A DNA stretch of 64,000 nt. It comes from Paulownia fortunei. Lineage: Eukaryota; Streptophyta; Magnoliopsida; Lamiales; Paulowniaceae. The notes beneath the pieces are model-generated. The model was given only the letters and a program-made list of their open reading frames with translations. It did no database searches and was not told where the DNA came from. Shown piece after piece: positions 37,709-55,300 of this stretch. The translations under genes were made by a program, and so were the position numbers. Location: assembly GCA_019321725.1 (NCBI GenBank), contig CM033113.1, positions 6,448,001 through 6,512,000 on the forward strand, given 5' to 3'. Each line of letters opens with the position of its first letter. The first letter of the stretch is position 1.

Positions 37709-40339
37709 CTATGAAAAGGATTGTGAGGTATTCATGTCCTATGAATTTATATATGGAACCACAGCATGTTTTCTCCAAATTGTTGATCATCTGATATCTG
37801 CTTTTGCAGGAGTATTTGCAAGTAATTTGTCTATGTTTTATCTGACGTGGTACCAGCTAATTGACACTCTTTGGCATTCAACACTCTGTGATATAATACA
37901 TTTTCCAAAATCTTTTTGTCATCATGAGTTTCTTTGTTTGAAATTTTCTTCCACAAGTATAATGGTGATATATTTACGTGTCGAATATAGTTGTTTATCT
38001 CACGTGGTTATTTTATCATATGGAGGTGTTTGAAGCAGTAAATATTTCCTTTTCATAAAACATAGCAGTTTCTACATTTTTTTGGGAGGAGTCAGTTTAT
38101 AAAATTATAAATATAAAATTATAAACATCACTAATACGCAAAATAACATCTGCTTGGAGCAAGTAGGAAATCACTTAAAATTTTGAATCACTCTAATTAT
38201 TAAAAACATGGTTATAGAGCATTCTCTTATCTGTCAAGATGAAGTGCATAATGATTTTGGGGGCGGGATGCAGACATAAATGCATCCTGTATGGTCGTTT
38301 AAAGTATAGTTCTTTCTTGATTCCTCTCTTTTTGGTGAAATTATTTTTAACTATTCAAAGAACAGTTATGTTGTAGGTTGATTCTGTGATGTCAAGGATG
38401 TATGAACTATGAATATTTACTCGTGAAATATTTTCAATCAAGATTTCTGTCATAATAATGTAATTTCGTATGAATAAATTGCATTTACGGTCCTTTCTAT
38501 TGCTTACGCAATTACTTTATCACATTATCTGATATTCGTCTCAGCCCTGGAGTGACACTCTCCTTCCCAGCCATGTGCACTCATTAAACATTTTTTTGTT
38601 GATTTCTTATGGTTCTTTTTTTTACCCTTTGGTTGGCAAATATGATGGTCTGCATAACTAAGAATTCAAACAGTACAAAATTATTAAATTATTGTCTTTT
38701 AAGAAGCTTAGTAAGACCCAAAATAACAGTCAAGCCTATGAGTGCTATTTGCCCACTTATTCATGTGATATCTAATTTAAATATTTATATATAATGCAAA
38801 GAGGTGCAGACAATAAGTTGCTTAGAAGGGTTAGAATTTCATGATAACCTGAGCAATCTGATTATTTTGGCTAACTGAGAGTCCACCAAATTCTATTTGT
38901 TGCCACACTGCAGCACATCTTTTTCTTAGGCTAAAATGTGGTAAAATAGAGTCTTGTTATTAGTACTACAACCTTTGATGGGTAAGTGATCTGTTTTGTC
39001 ATAAAAGCTCGTGTAACCATGTCCACTTTTTTCTTTACTATGCTTATGGGAATTGCGAAACTAAAATACCTTTTGGTTTTAGTCATTGAAACAGAGCTAG
39101 AACTTATATCTTTAATTAGCTACTCGTGCACATAGAGAAGAATATAGTGATAGCTGAAGCCAATCACCATCTTTTCAGTTTCAGGCCGATTGTGATAGAG
39201 CACATTGCCAACCTTAAGTATTCCCAAACGAGCCAGTACCACAAGTTATTCAATCCATCAAGTCCCTTTTAATATAAAGCTTGCTACTTTAGATAGAGAA
39301 GTCAAACAATTGGAATTGTTTTGGGTTATGTGGTTATATTTTTGTGAGAAGTTGTCAGTGAGGTGATTGAACATGGTAATATGGATTCCAATTCATTGTC
39401 TAAGGGATATTTTGAAGTGGTAAGAATTAATTCCTGAAACAATTTGTTGCTATCCCTACCATCAAAGTCGATCACGATGCAAAAAAATTGTGAAAAAAAA
39501 ACAAAAATCAATCTTAATACTTTACCCCATCAAATAATGCAGGAGACAATAGCTTTCTAGGACAGTGAACCATCCATGAGAAAGTGAAGCCTTTATTTTA
39601 TGAACCTTTTGTAATATCTGACCTGCTTTTCTGTTGCTTGGGGAGATAATATAAGACTGGACCTTTTTATGTATACTTAGCCTATCAAGGTAATGAAATG
39701 CACCATCAAACTATATATTTCAATCTGGGAAGGTATAACAATTTGACTGCTTCCTATATCCTTGATGTCATTACTAATCACATGCTGTGACTTGAAAACC
39801 TGCTCAGCAGAGTTTTATGTGTTTCATCTTTTGTAACAGTGATAAGTTTTAACTCTTTTTTCATGGAGATTACAAGGTCAGTTTATCAATCCCTTGGATG
39901 ATGTTCAATTATGCCAGGTAGAAATCTGGATGACATATCCCTGCAACATTTCCTTTTCTTCATTGATTTTAGTAGTATAGCATGTGAACTTGACACTTAA
40001 AGAATCCTATGAAAAGGCTCGGTCCCATTTATATCCCTTATTTTGGACAAAACTCTGCTAATATGATGCTATCCCTTCTTATCTAACACGTAAAAACACG
40101 TATGTATAAGCCAACAATGTAAAGGCATCATCAATCTTTCCTTGATTGGGGAACCCTCAGTGATATCTTATGCAAGTCATTTGGAATCTTTGAGACGTTT
40201 ATGACATGCAAGAAATTCTGCTTGAGCGTTTCATTGAAGCCTCTTGGCCAATCCTAAATATGTTTACCACGGGCTGTTGATGTTTGCTCCCATATCATAT
40301 CCTTGTGATGATGAAACAGCCACTAAATTGTATGGGCAT

Positions 40340-40408
<69 letters not shown>

Positions 40409-40991
40409 GTGTTATGTCAGCAGGTTCCTTTTTTCACTATCTGAAAAGCCAATACTTTGCAACTTGGATATTTGCAGGTCAGGGAAATAGTATGTGCTCC
40501 AATATTATAGGGTGCATTTGCACCAGAGAATATGATCTCTGTAGGGCCGCTTCATTTTCTTCCCTCCATTCCACTGGTATTTGTTCCAGCTTATTGACTA
40601 TCAACGATCTTTTACAGAATGGGAGCATCTTAAGCTAGAATAGTTTTTTTTTTTTGTTATACTTTTGATACTCATCTATACTTTATAGTAAAATAGATAT
40701 CTATCTATGTATATCGAGATGTTTTAAATCAACTTTCATAAGTGTTCCAGCTCTCTAAAATTCTTCATTTTGTCAGACTCGCGCTTCCAGCCTTGCCCCC
40801 ACTTAATGTAACTTATTATATAACTACGAAAATGCATTCAATTTGGTCTATAATATGGCCCTCCATTCATGGTATTAAGTTTCCGCTAGAAAGCAGAATA
40901 CAAGGATTGAAATACATACCAACATCAATACTAGGCCACATTCATCGCGAGTTAAAATTAAAGAGAGGAGAGAAAAAGTAGGAGGAAGTCA
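37709..40991. other. Convergent intergenic spacer: 3' flanks of the PPR and ZIP genes
   Basis: About 3.3 kb without a recognisable gene on either strand. ORFs here are short and without motif or domain resemblance. It includes the AC/AT microsatellite listed separately. Part of it next to 37709 is PPR 3' UTR, and a possible 3' UTR intron (GTGAGG near 37722 to TTTTGCAG near 37809) cannot be excluded. Confidence 0.45.
40343..40400. repeat. Compound microsatellite (AC)n(AT)n
   Basis: About 17 AC units are followed directly by about 12 AT units. A small ORF that reads through it as alternating His-Thr and Ile-Tyr is an artefact of the repeat. Confidence 0.95.
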
Positions 40992-42505
40992 TCATGCCCA
41001 TTTGGCCATAAAAGACATACATCCAGCACCTAGAAGAAGTGAAATATGTGCACCCAACTGAAGTCTAACATTGCTTTGCATCCTTGGATTCATGAAATCT
41101 GCTGCTAATAGATCGACAAGGGCCATGTAAATCAATATCCCAGCTGAAGCAGAATTGAAAATCCCCTCAACTATGAGAGCTTTGGGGCTATTCTCTTTGT
41201 AAACACTTGAGATTCCAATGCCAACACCAATCCCTATTGGAGTTGTGAGCGAGAAAAAGAGCATCATAATTGTCGTTGTCAGAGACTTGAATTTGGCCTA
41301 ATCATACAACCAAAAAGATAATAGAGCGATATCAGACAAAACCACCCAAATAAAATAAAATAACATATAAAAAAAAAAGAGGCGATCAAGATGCTTGTTT
41401 ATATCAAATTTTATCTAGATTTTGGAGTTACAGAAGTAAATTAAGATGGTTCCAGCGCATTCAAGGAACTAACAAAAGAAGGTGGGGGACTGGGAATAAC
41501 ATTCTTGTTAGCACTGGAATAAATACGAAAACATAATGACAACATATCTGTTAGCCCCAAGATGACATGATGAGAACATTATGGCAACATTTTTTAAGTT
41601 CTTGATTCCAAAATTGTACACTATATCTACAGGGCAGTAATACCTGGGAGATGCAGCCACCAAGTCCCATCCCCTCAAAGAACTGATGGAAAGACAGAGC
41701 AGCCAGCAAAGGCTTTATTGTATCTGGGCTCTCAGAAGCCCCTAGTGAGACTCCAATTATTACCGAGTGCACCACAATTCCCAGCTCCAAAACCTACAAA
41801 AATAATCATCCAATCACAAAACTTGGAAGAAATAAAAAATGGTTGGTTTTAGGAACAGGAGCAAGAATGACTCCTTATCGGTTAAATAAATCCTTAACCA
41901 GCATACTTGTGATATTATGCGCTGTCGGACAAGATCTGAGAGGCTCATGTCATGTGATGGAACGGCAGCTCCATGAGCATGACCATGTGTGGCATGTGTA
42001 TGTATGTGTACATGGCCGGCGTGCTCATCATCAACAGCCTCTTCATCGACATTCACCTGCTTGGACCTGTTGAAATGCATATTCTTGTAGAAACTGGTGG
42101 CAACTGTGTCCACCATCAGTGTTCCAATGGCAGCCATCATCGCAACGAAACCCATGAAGGGGAACTTCCCCCACGGGTTTTCATTAAGGCAAGGAGATGT
42201 CAAGGTGCGGAATGCATCAGGAAGTATGTGAACGAATCCGGTGGCTAATATCACTCCCGCGGCAAAGGCCTTGATCATGAAGAATACGTCGTTTTCAGGC
42301 CGCAGGACATGGAATTTCCTACCGAGAAGTGGGAGGCTCACGCCAATGCCACCTGCGCCAAGAACTGAAGCAATCGCAGCCAATTTGAACTTGAGGGCCT
42401 CACTCTTGTCTCGCTGCTCGGTTCGATCATCTTGGCACGTGCAAACTCCAGAAACTGTTGCTGGGATTAAAACCAGTATAAGGGATGATAAGATTATGAT
42501 CTTAT
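40992..42505 (-). CDS. ZIP-family zinc/iron transporter (start codon not visible)
   Basis: ZIP proteins import Zn2+, Fe2+ or Mn2+ across membranes. Exons in transcription order are 42505-41907, 41793-41644 and 41297-40992, about 350 residues, the usual length. A signal-like hydrophobic start ([19 protein letters not shown]) is followed by a Cys/Asp segment and [20 protein letters not shown] (TM1). TM2-TM3 include [21 protein letters not shown] His-rich cytosolic metal loop follows ([19 protein letters not shown]). The permeation motifs [12 protein letters not shown] (TM4) and [11 protein letters not shown] (TM5) are intact, and the end is [10 protein letters not shown]. The reading frame is open upstream to 42671 but contains no ATG, and there is no ATG on this strand in any frame between 42430 and 42777. 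The expected initiation site at 42505 reads AT-AAG where ATGAAG would be expected. Confidence 0.88.
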
Positions 42506-42682
42506 GGGAGAAATACAGAGGATTGGTGGTGATAATGGTGGAGAAGAAGATGGAGAAAGAAGGTGCAGAAGAAAAGCTTCTGAATTTCTGAAGTGGGAAG
42601 ACGTCTCTTTTGTAGTAGAAAAGGGATGCTTCTCTGGTAATGCTTGCTGCGTAGAATCTTTGGTTGGCCAATTAAATAAGAG

Positions 42683-42692
42683 TATATATATG
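42683..42692 (-). promoter_or_regulatory. Probable TATA box of the ZIP gene
   Basis: A TATATATAC motif on the minus strand lies about 180 bp upstream of the expected initiation site. If used, transcription would begin near 42655, inside the continuous open frame of exon 1. That would argue against an undiscovered upstream coding exon. Confidence 0.4.
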
Positions 42693-42779
42693 GATGGTCA
42701 ACAAAAAGCAAATATGTATTTATACTGTTCCTAAGTATTTCCGAACAGGACCACGTAATTAATATAATGTTTGGTTCAT

Positions 42780-45056
42780 AATCCACAATAAATAAATTCG
42801 GACATATAATCTCTTTGTAAAAAACAATGAACTATATTCAATGAAACTATCAATTAACTTTTAATCTATTTTCCAAGTTAAATAATCAATCATCAATCAA
42901 ATCACACAAACTTAATAGAAGTTTGCTTGGTGTTTCTCGAATTGAGTGGGAAGAAGACCAAGTTATTAATTGGCCAAATGAGAAAAAGGTCACGAGCCAT
43001 CAATTAGGAAAAATCCAAAGGTAGAAATGATTTGAATTTTGTGTACCTAAGTAACTTTAATAGTGTGGTTGGGTGGAAGTGGAGACAAAATGTTGTCATG
43101 CAAATCCATAACACAAGGGTTTTCAACGTAGATTTCATCGACCTAAACTGTGTCATAGCCATATTGGCCTCACAATGTCGTTATTATGTCTCATGGTTTC
43201 GATCTCTCTTTCTTTTGTCTACAAATAAAGATTTCGTCCTTTATTGGTATTGCCATTTCTTTTCCTTTTTATATTAACTTGATCGTGGCTTTGCTTTATT
43301 TCTACCGCTTAATTATGAGTAATTTAATGTGCTCGGTAGAGAACATATATTTTTTTTTTCTTTTTTTTTTTTTTTTCTGCAAAGTTAGGAACCTCATGTG
43401 CTGTCCGCATAAGTTGTTTTCTCTCGTCATGTTTGATTAAGCTCAAATTATTAATGACCAAGTGATTTTATGCGCAAATGAATTTCCTTTATATGCACAT
43501 GAGTTTACACTTTTAGAGGGCAGGTATTTAACTAAATTTATTTAAAATTTTTGTAGATTCTTATATCTTAAAAATGTTTTTTAGAACTTAAAGATATTTA
43601 AACACTCGGAGAAGCATTATGAAATTTATAAAATGTTAGTTAAATCGATACTTGTTTTAAGACCAAAAAATTATAGAATTTGGAGTAAACTTGATGTATC
43701 GATTGTTAAAAAATCGTTTGAACTTAGTTTTGTTATGTTAATTTATTTTTTCGTTTAATAAAATTTGAAATTCGGCTAGAGCTCAATTTGATTAATTAAA
43801 AATGATAAAAAAATATATAAAAATAGCAAATTATTGGAGCTCGATTCATGTTCGACTTGATTAAAGTTCGTTCAAACTCGATTCCATTAATAGTAAAATT
43901 ATCTCAAACAATTTTTTTTTAAAATTTAATAAAAATTTAAATAATTTTAAATAATAATATATTCGACTCGGCACTTATACTATGACTTGTTTTCTTAGAA
44001 TTAACGAGTAAAATGATTGAGATAGTTAATTAAAAAAATTCCATTATTACCCTCGAGTACCTAACTTTCATGTTGAATACACTTTGCCTCTTTAGAATAT
44101 TAGTCATATCCCACATTACCCCTCGGTCATGATTTAGTTTTGTCATATTATTAAAATTTGTATGGAATTAAAAAAAAAAATGTTAAGACCATTAAGAGCA
44201 AATGCAGGCTGATTAGGACAATATTATTTTAAGTTGTATTGAAATAAAACAATTTAAATTTGAGGGGATGATTTGAGAAAATATTTTAAAATGTCTTTAT
44301 ATTAATTAAACTTCAAATTAATCGTAATAACATAAAAATAGTTGAGAGTCCAAGTATCTGAAATTCATTGTAACATAAAATTATTCAAATAAACTTAATA
44401 AATTTATTATTATAAATTTAAAAATTTTAAATTAAAATCCATCAATGCAAACAAAAGCTTAGATATAATAAAAGAATAGACAAACAAATAGTTAATATTT
44501 TTTTCAGTTATTTTTTCTCCTCTCTGTGACATTTAGTTACGACAACAATCATAAATAATATATTTCTTTAAACTAAGAAGTCCTATCTACCAAAGAATTA
44601 TATTTAGAAATAAGTAAAATATTAAGTAATATTATTGAATAATAATCAGATCGGATAAATGAATTTTACTTGCTCTATTATGTCAATGAATAAATTCATT
44701 TATCGGATCCAATCCACATAGCCTAAATTAGCTGGAGTGAAGCCCAATCGGACACAGTAATAGTGGTAAGTGAAACAATCCCAACGGCCCATGAAATTAA
44801 ATTCCTAAAACACACACAGGCCCATGACCCAATAATATTACGATATCAAATTCCCCATACCCGACCCGTTTAATCTCTGCAAGCCTGCAACTGAATTGAG
44901 AAATCATCATCATGACTTTTTCCATGTACAGAGTGATAACAGAAACTTTTAATTAGATCTCAGATCCAAAAAATTCATTTTTCTATCTGCATTCTGAATC
45001 GCCCATCTCATTTCTGTTTGTATTTTATATTTCAACTGCGATTATTGAGTGGAGAT
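42780..45056. other. Divergent intergenic region between the ZIP and KDSA genes
   Basis: AT-rich spacer, no gene seen. A poly-T/C tract runs at 43350-43378. The stretch 43680-43990 has gctcgattc / ttcgactc style degenerate repeats like those at 4860-5100, probably old transposon debris. The last about 150 bp before 45057 should be the KDSA leader. Confidence 0.45.
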
Positions 45057-50039
<4,983 letters not shown>

Positions 50040-51654
50040 GAACTGGAGCATCTATTGTAGGTAACATTCTGAATAAACCAGTTGAATTTTTCTATAGTCG
50101 ATGTGTGTGTTTGTGTGCACAATTGTGTAAGGAATGAGGATGAACTTTTTACATAGCGTTATAGACCGCATGTTTTTCATGGTGATGTTTTTTTATAAGG
50201 ACTGCAACGTTTCAAGTTCTATATCATCAGTCAGCAAAACATTTCTTTATAAGGTTCTAGGAATTTTTGTTTATTGGACAACTTGAAGCAGTCTTTCAAT
50301 ATGTGATGCCTATTATTATAAATTATGTGGTAATGGAATTTGGTTCTATCAATTTTTTTTGGTAATCATGCGACTTGAATACCAACCTATGTAATATTTC
50401 TCTGATTTTGTTTGCTGTAGGTCTGGCCACTTCCTTATAAGCCTAGAGCACACAGGTTCCACTGCAAGTTTCTACTTCCAGGGGCAAGACAGCCACCATC
50501 TGCACAGAACCTTGGCTTGGAGATGTATTATGCCATATTTTTATTGGTTTGATGAATTGTATCAATAACCCTAGTCAATATAGGGATTCTCTATTTCTTT
50601 CCTCTAGGCTTGGTACTACCGTGATCTAAGCAAGTCCCAATCGAATTTTTGACTTCTATGTATTAGTTGGAAATACAGCATATATTTGATCATATAAGAA
50701 TTATGAGTAGTTTCTATATTTTAGGGCTGGAGGTCTTAAACTTGGACCTTTTACTCCCTCAGCTATCAATTTTATCATAATACTCCCTAAATTCTAAAAT
50801 TTGTGAAAAATGTAAGCTTAAAAAATGGTTTTGGTGAGTGGTAGTCAAAACTTTTCATATTAAAAAAAAAACATGTTTTTGGGAGGGAAATTGTTTTGCA
50901 CGGATGAAATGCTTCTTGCTCTTGTATTCGTTTATCCTACTCCCTGTAATCCTATATTATCGAAGAAACCCCTATAGTGACGATTAGGTTTTTAGTACAT
51001 TAAAGTTGACATGTATTGAGTAGTTTTCCCATTCTCTATCACATTTTACATTTTGCTTTATCTCCCAACTCTTAATATGTACATTTTGACTCTTTTTTAT
51101 TTGAACTAAAATTTAAATATGATGGTGCATATTCTTTTTTTCAGATTGAACATAAAAAATAAAAATATTTTAGATAGGAGGTCAGTGCATGAGTCAATGA
51201 TAATTTTAATGCTTGCATAGCTAGAAAATAAAAATTGGGGGAGCGATAGCTATTTTTTTTTTGAAATAAAAGAGGTATATTTAATTTAAAAAATAAATAA
51301 ATAAAAAATCTAATAATTATATTTATAATTTATATTAATTTAAATTTTTTTTGGAGTTAAGGAGTTTACAAACCCCTTAACTCCGTCTATGTACTATAAT
51401 TTGTAAGTTGAAATAACTCCCATGAAAACTAACCCAATGTCACTAGTGTAATTGACTTTTTACTACTATTTTTGATTAAGTTTTGCTTATATTCCTCAAC
51501 AAAGAACAAAAAAATATATGTTTATTTAAAGAAGGTAAAGCTATTAGTATATTAGTATATGAGTTAATTAAGGGAACAAGGGTATTCTTGTAATATCAAC
51601 TCTCCATTCAAACCGTGGGAAGGGCGGTCCTTGTAGCCGACTGGATTCAAATTC
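50040..51654. other. Intergenic spacer between KDSA and cyclin B3
   Basis: The KDSA 3' flank up to about 50600 is followed by AT-rich DNA. The segment at about 50725-50880 and the TTAACTCC / GGAGTTAA pair near 51355-51390 look like fragments of dispersed repeats. No gene is seen. Confidence 0.45.
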
Positions 51655-51659
51655 AACGG
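51655..51659 (+). promoter_or_regulatory. MSA-like AACGG core upstream of cyclin B3
   Basis: TTCAACGGTAA contains the AACGG core of the mitosis-specific activator element bound by three-repeat MYB factors in G2/M genes, though the flanks deviate from the full consensus at two positions. It lies about 700 bp upstream of the ATG but only some 60-90 bp upstream of a pyrimidine-rich stretch that looks like the start of the 5' leader. Confidence 0.35.
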
Positions 51660-52349
51660 TAAAATCCTCTTACATATACAAGGATTCCACTTTCCTCTCT
51701 GTTTTTCAAATTCTCCTTTCAGAATCGCTGTCTCCCAAGAATATGGTAAGCCCCTTTAGATTTTCGCTTATTATTCGAACAGTTTTCTCTTGTTTGAGTT
51801 TACACATTCCGTATACCCATTGAATCTTTTGTTTCCACCCTTGTTCTTGATTGTGAAGGAAAATATAAAGCGTTTGGAAGAATCTTGAAGGATCATATTA
51901 CATATTGAAAGCCCTAGCCGGGTAGGAGTAGAAGAAAAAATTGTTCATTCACAGTTACTACAAAGGGATTTGGTCCAAGAAATAATGGTGGCTGTTAAGG
52001 TTCAACCACTGAAAACCCTAATTTTGTTTTGGGCATCTGTATTTTCCGCCTCTTTTTTCATCCGTTTTGTAGTGTCTTGATTTTCTTGACTATCACAGTC
52101 CAGAGAGAACCCTAATTTAGTTTCTGGGTGGGTGTATTTTTGGTCTCTTTTTTCATCAGTTCTGTGATTTTTTTGACGACCACAAAGAACCTAATATAGT
52201 TTTGGGTGTGCGTATTTGGTCTCTATTTTCATCTGCTCTGCAATTCTTGTGATTTTCTTGACAATCAAAGAGAAACCTAATTCTTGATATTCTTGACAAT
52301 TAAGGGGAGATTGAATCTGCCCAAAGATCGAGTAACCCAAGACCAGAAA

Positions 52350-55300
52350 ATGAGTAACAGCGGTAATTTCTGTAATCAGTAATTAAACTGCTCTTTTCCC
52401 CATTTCTTGTTTTAGTGGCTTACTTTTAATTGTATATACCTCATTTCGAAGTAGGCCAAGTAAAGAATTTCAAGATTTATGCGGAAGTTGACAAAGTGAA
52501 AAACCGTGATACTCTCAACAATGGTACCAAGTAAGTGTTAATCAGTTTACTGTTTACATCTATTTTTGTGGTTATCAAGTTTCTTGTTCTGGGGTGGTTA
52601 GTCCTTTTGTTTTTTTTGAGGTTTCTTTGCAGTTAATAGCTTGTAAAACATGTCCAAAACTAAGGGTTACATTTTATTGCACTCTGTTTTTACTTTAAAA
52701 TGAAATTGGATTTTCTGTCTCTACAATTTTTATACATTACCTGGATAGTAAGTGTTAGTAGTTTTCTTTTTCTTCTTGTTTGATTAAGCCTTTCTATTTC
52801 CTATCTTTGTTTTAATAATTTACAGAGGAAAATGTATTCCACGTAACAGCGGTAGTTATCTACTCAATGCCAATGATTCAAAGGTTAGCATATCTTTAGT
52901 TTTTGTACTCAATTGTAAAATATGATCTTGCTACATTTCTTGTGAGGAATTATTTGTTTGACTTTTTCCTTTTCCCTGTTTCTATGTGTAGAGCTGTATC
53001 AAGAATTTGGAGACGACCAAAAGCAAGCCAGATAAATCTGGTAAGTGGAAGTGGTCTATGCAACATACCAGGAAAGAAGCTGTGTTTAATACTTTGAGAA
53101 TCTTATTCTGACAACTTAGAGCCCGTTGCAGTGAATTCAAATGTTGGAAGAAAAGTTTTGGCTGATATTGGCAATGTGAAAAGCAGCTTTTCAAAAACTG
53201 AACAACGAAAAAGCTCTAGGCCAGGGTAAGTGATATTGAAATTTTCAGCACCTGGAAAAGACTTCTTAAGTAATCGGTTGTATCATTCTCATTATGGGTT
53301 GGAGGAACATTTAGAGGAAGTCTGAAAATTTGTATTAGTTCAAAATGGCTGATATTAATATAATCATTTGAACAAACTTCAATAAATACTGAATCTCTGA
53401 ATGTAGTTAGTTTTGGCATTTCACCATTTTCTCTCTCAAAGGGAGAAGAATTATATTTTAATTTTAAAAAAGAAAAGAGGAAGAAGAAGAAAGAACAAAA
53501 GTTTAAGTACTATGTTATCATCCAGTTTCTATCGTTCTAATGCATCACCTCACTGCAGGAAGGGCAAAAGTGATACGATGTTGTATCCTCAAAGGTATAT
53601 GTTGATGAATTTCAAAGGACATTGGTATTTAAGATTTCTATCGTTCTAATGCATCACCTTATTGCAGGAAGGGCAAGAATGAGATGATGTTGTATCCAGG
53701 AAGGTAAGTGTTGATTGGTATTTAGGACTTACATCACTAGAGCTATCTTTCAAAGTGTTATATTTGGTTCCATTAAGCTTCTAAATTTTTGTTGGATGTT
53801 AGTCTTTTGCCTGTGTTTTACTTTACTTATTGGTGTGTGTTTTAAGTTCTCATTTATTTTGTGATGGTTTTTTCGTCACAGAGATGCAGTGGATTTGGGC
53901 AACATGGAAGCAAGTTCATCACACAAACTCTCAAGGGTATGCAAATGAATGCTGATCACAAACTTGCCACCTTTAGAGTTGTAGTGCTATCTCAGCTGCT
54001 CCTGGTTTTTGAACAACCGAGTATAGGACCAACTTTGCTGCAATATGCCTTGGTTAAGAATTTCCAAGATTATGAGCATTTGTACCTTATATTTCACATG
54101 CACCAAGTTACACCTGCAGTTCACCTTCGTTGTCTTGCAATCTATATAAAATGTTTAAGCGCGGTTTTACGGAATTTCGGCCTTTCAAGTATGCCCACAT
54201 AGCTTTTTGTAGGTATGACTGATGACACAAATCTATATCAAAGCTGTTATTATGATTGCTTGACCCTAAAGGATAAGCGTTCTCTGAAGCTTATTGTACT
54301 ATTTAGAAGGATGTTTAGAACTAATGGAAATGTATAGGCTTCAAGGTGTTGTGTGTTCCACAAAATATTGAGCAGCGTCAAATTTGGAAAGAGAAATGCA
54401 TCTTTACCTTTGCAGAAATTACATTGGTGCTTTTGTCTGGAAAAAATGCTCCCCCTTGAAATGGTTAAAATTAAGAAAAGTGAATCAGGAAATCAGTAAC
54501 TTCATTGGTCAAAACTATTTACTAGAGAATGTTTTATTATCAGGAATATTTGTATTCGCTTTCACACTTTCAACTTTAATTACTTTCCACTTTCTCCATT
54601 TACTCTCTTTGTAAAATGAATCAGGTGGAAATGATGATGCCAGTCCGTGCCAATATTCTAATTCCTCTATTTTTAGCAATTATTTTTAAGAAAACCAAGC
54701 TCTGAAATTGCATATGAAACAGGACAGCGTGAGATTAGACCTGATTCAAGCTACAGATAACAATCAAACTTCAAAGAAGTGTAAGTTTTTTCAATCTTGT
54801 CCCTACAATAAATGGATATTGATACAAAGCTTTCTCTGCTAATGTGTTCTCTTCACTGGATAGCAGCTGTCAACAAAATTTTTAAGGTTACCTCTGATGA
54901 GCCAAGGACCAAATTTGAAGGCCGTAGCTCTGCAACTGCAACTGGAATGTATGGTCCAGAATTTTTAAATTGTTTATAAACAAGAAATTTAATGTTGCTT
55001 CACTTATTTTGCAATTTTTCGAACTTTAGATTTTCTCTCATATATATGTTATTTGAGGAGAACTTTTTCCTTTTCTTTTGCTTCCAGGAAATCTGTTAGA
55101 ATTCCTCTCCATCTGACAAGGTTTCAGGATTTGCATATTACTTTTCTGTTGATTTGTTAAGTGTAAATGATTTGCATTTCCATTGACATGCCTATTTGTT
55201 GTTTATGGTGGCTTGAAGGAAATCTTTACCAGTAGTAAAGCAGGTCAGCCGGGTTGAAACAAGTGGCACGGCAAAGGTTTTGATGATCTCACATCTAATT

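Noticed and set aside
40244..40444. ORF with alternating His-Thr and Ile-Tyr
   Set aside because: Translation of the AC/AT microsatellite.
42506..42671. N-terminal extension of the ZIP protein back to 42671
   Set aside because: The frame is open but the codon at 42671 is TTG and the peptide is unlike any ZIP leader; it looks like 5' UTR.
53861..54202. 113-residue ORF
   Set aside because: Begins just ahead of cyclin B3 exon 8 in another frame and runs into the following intron; no family resemblance.
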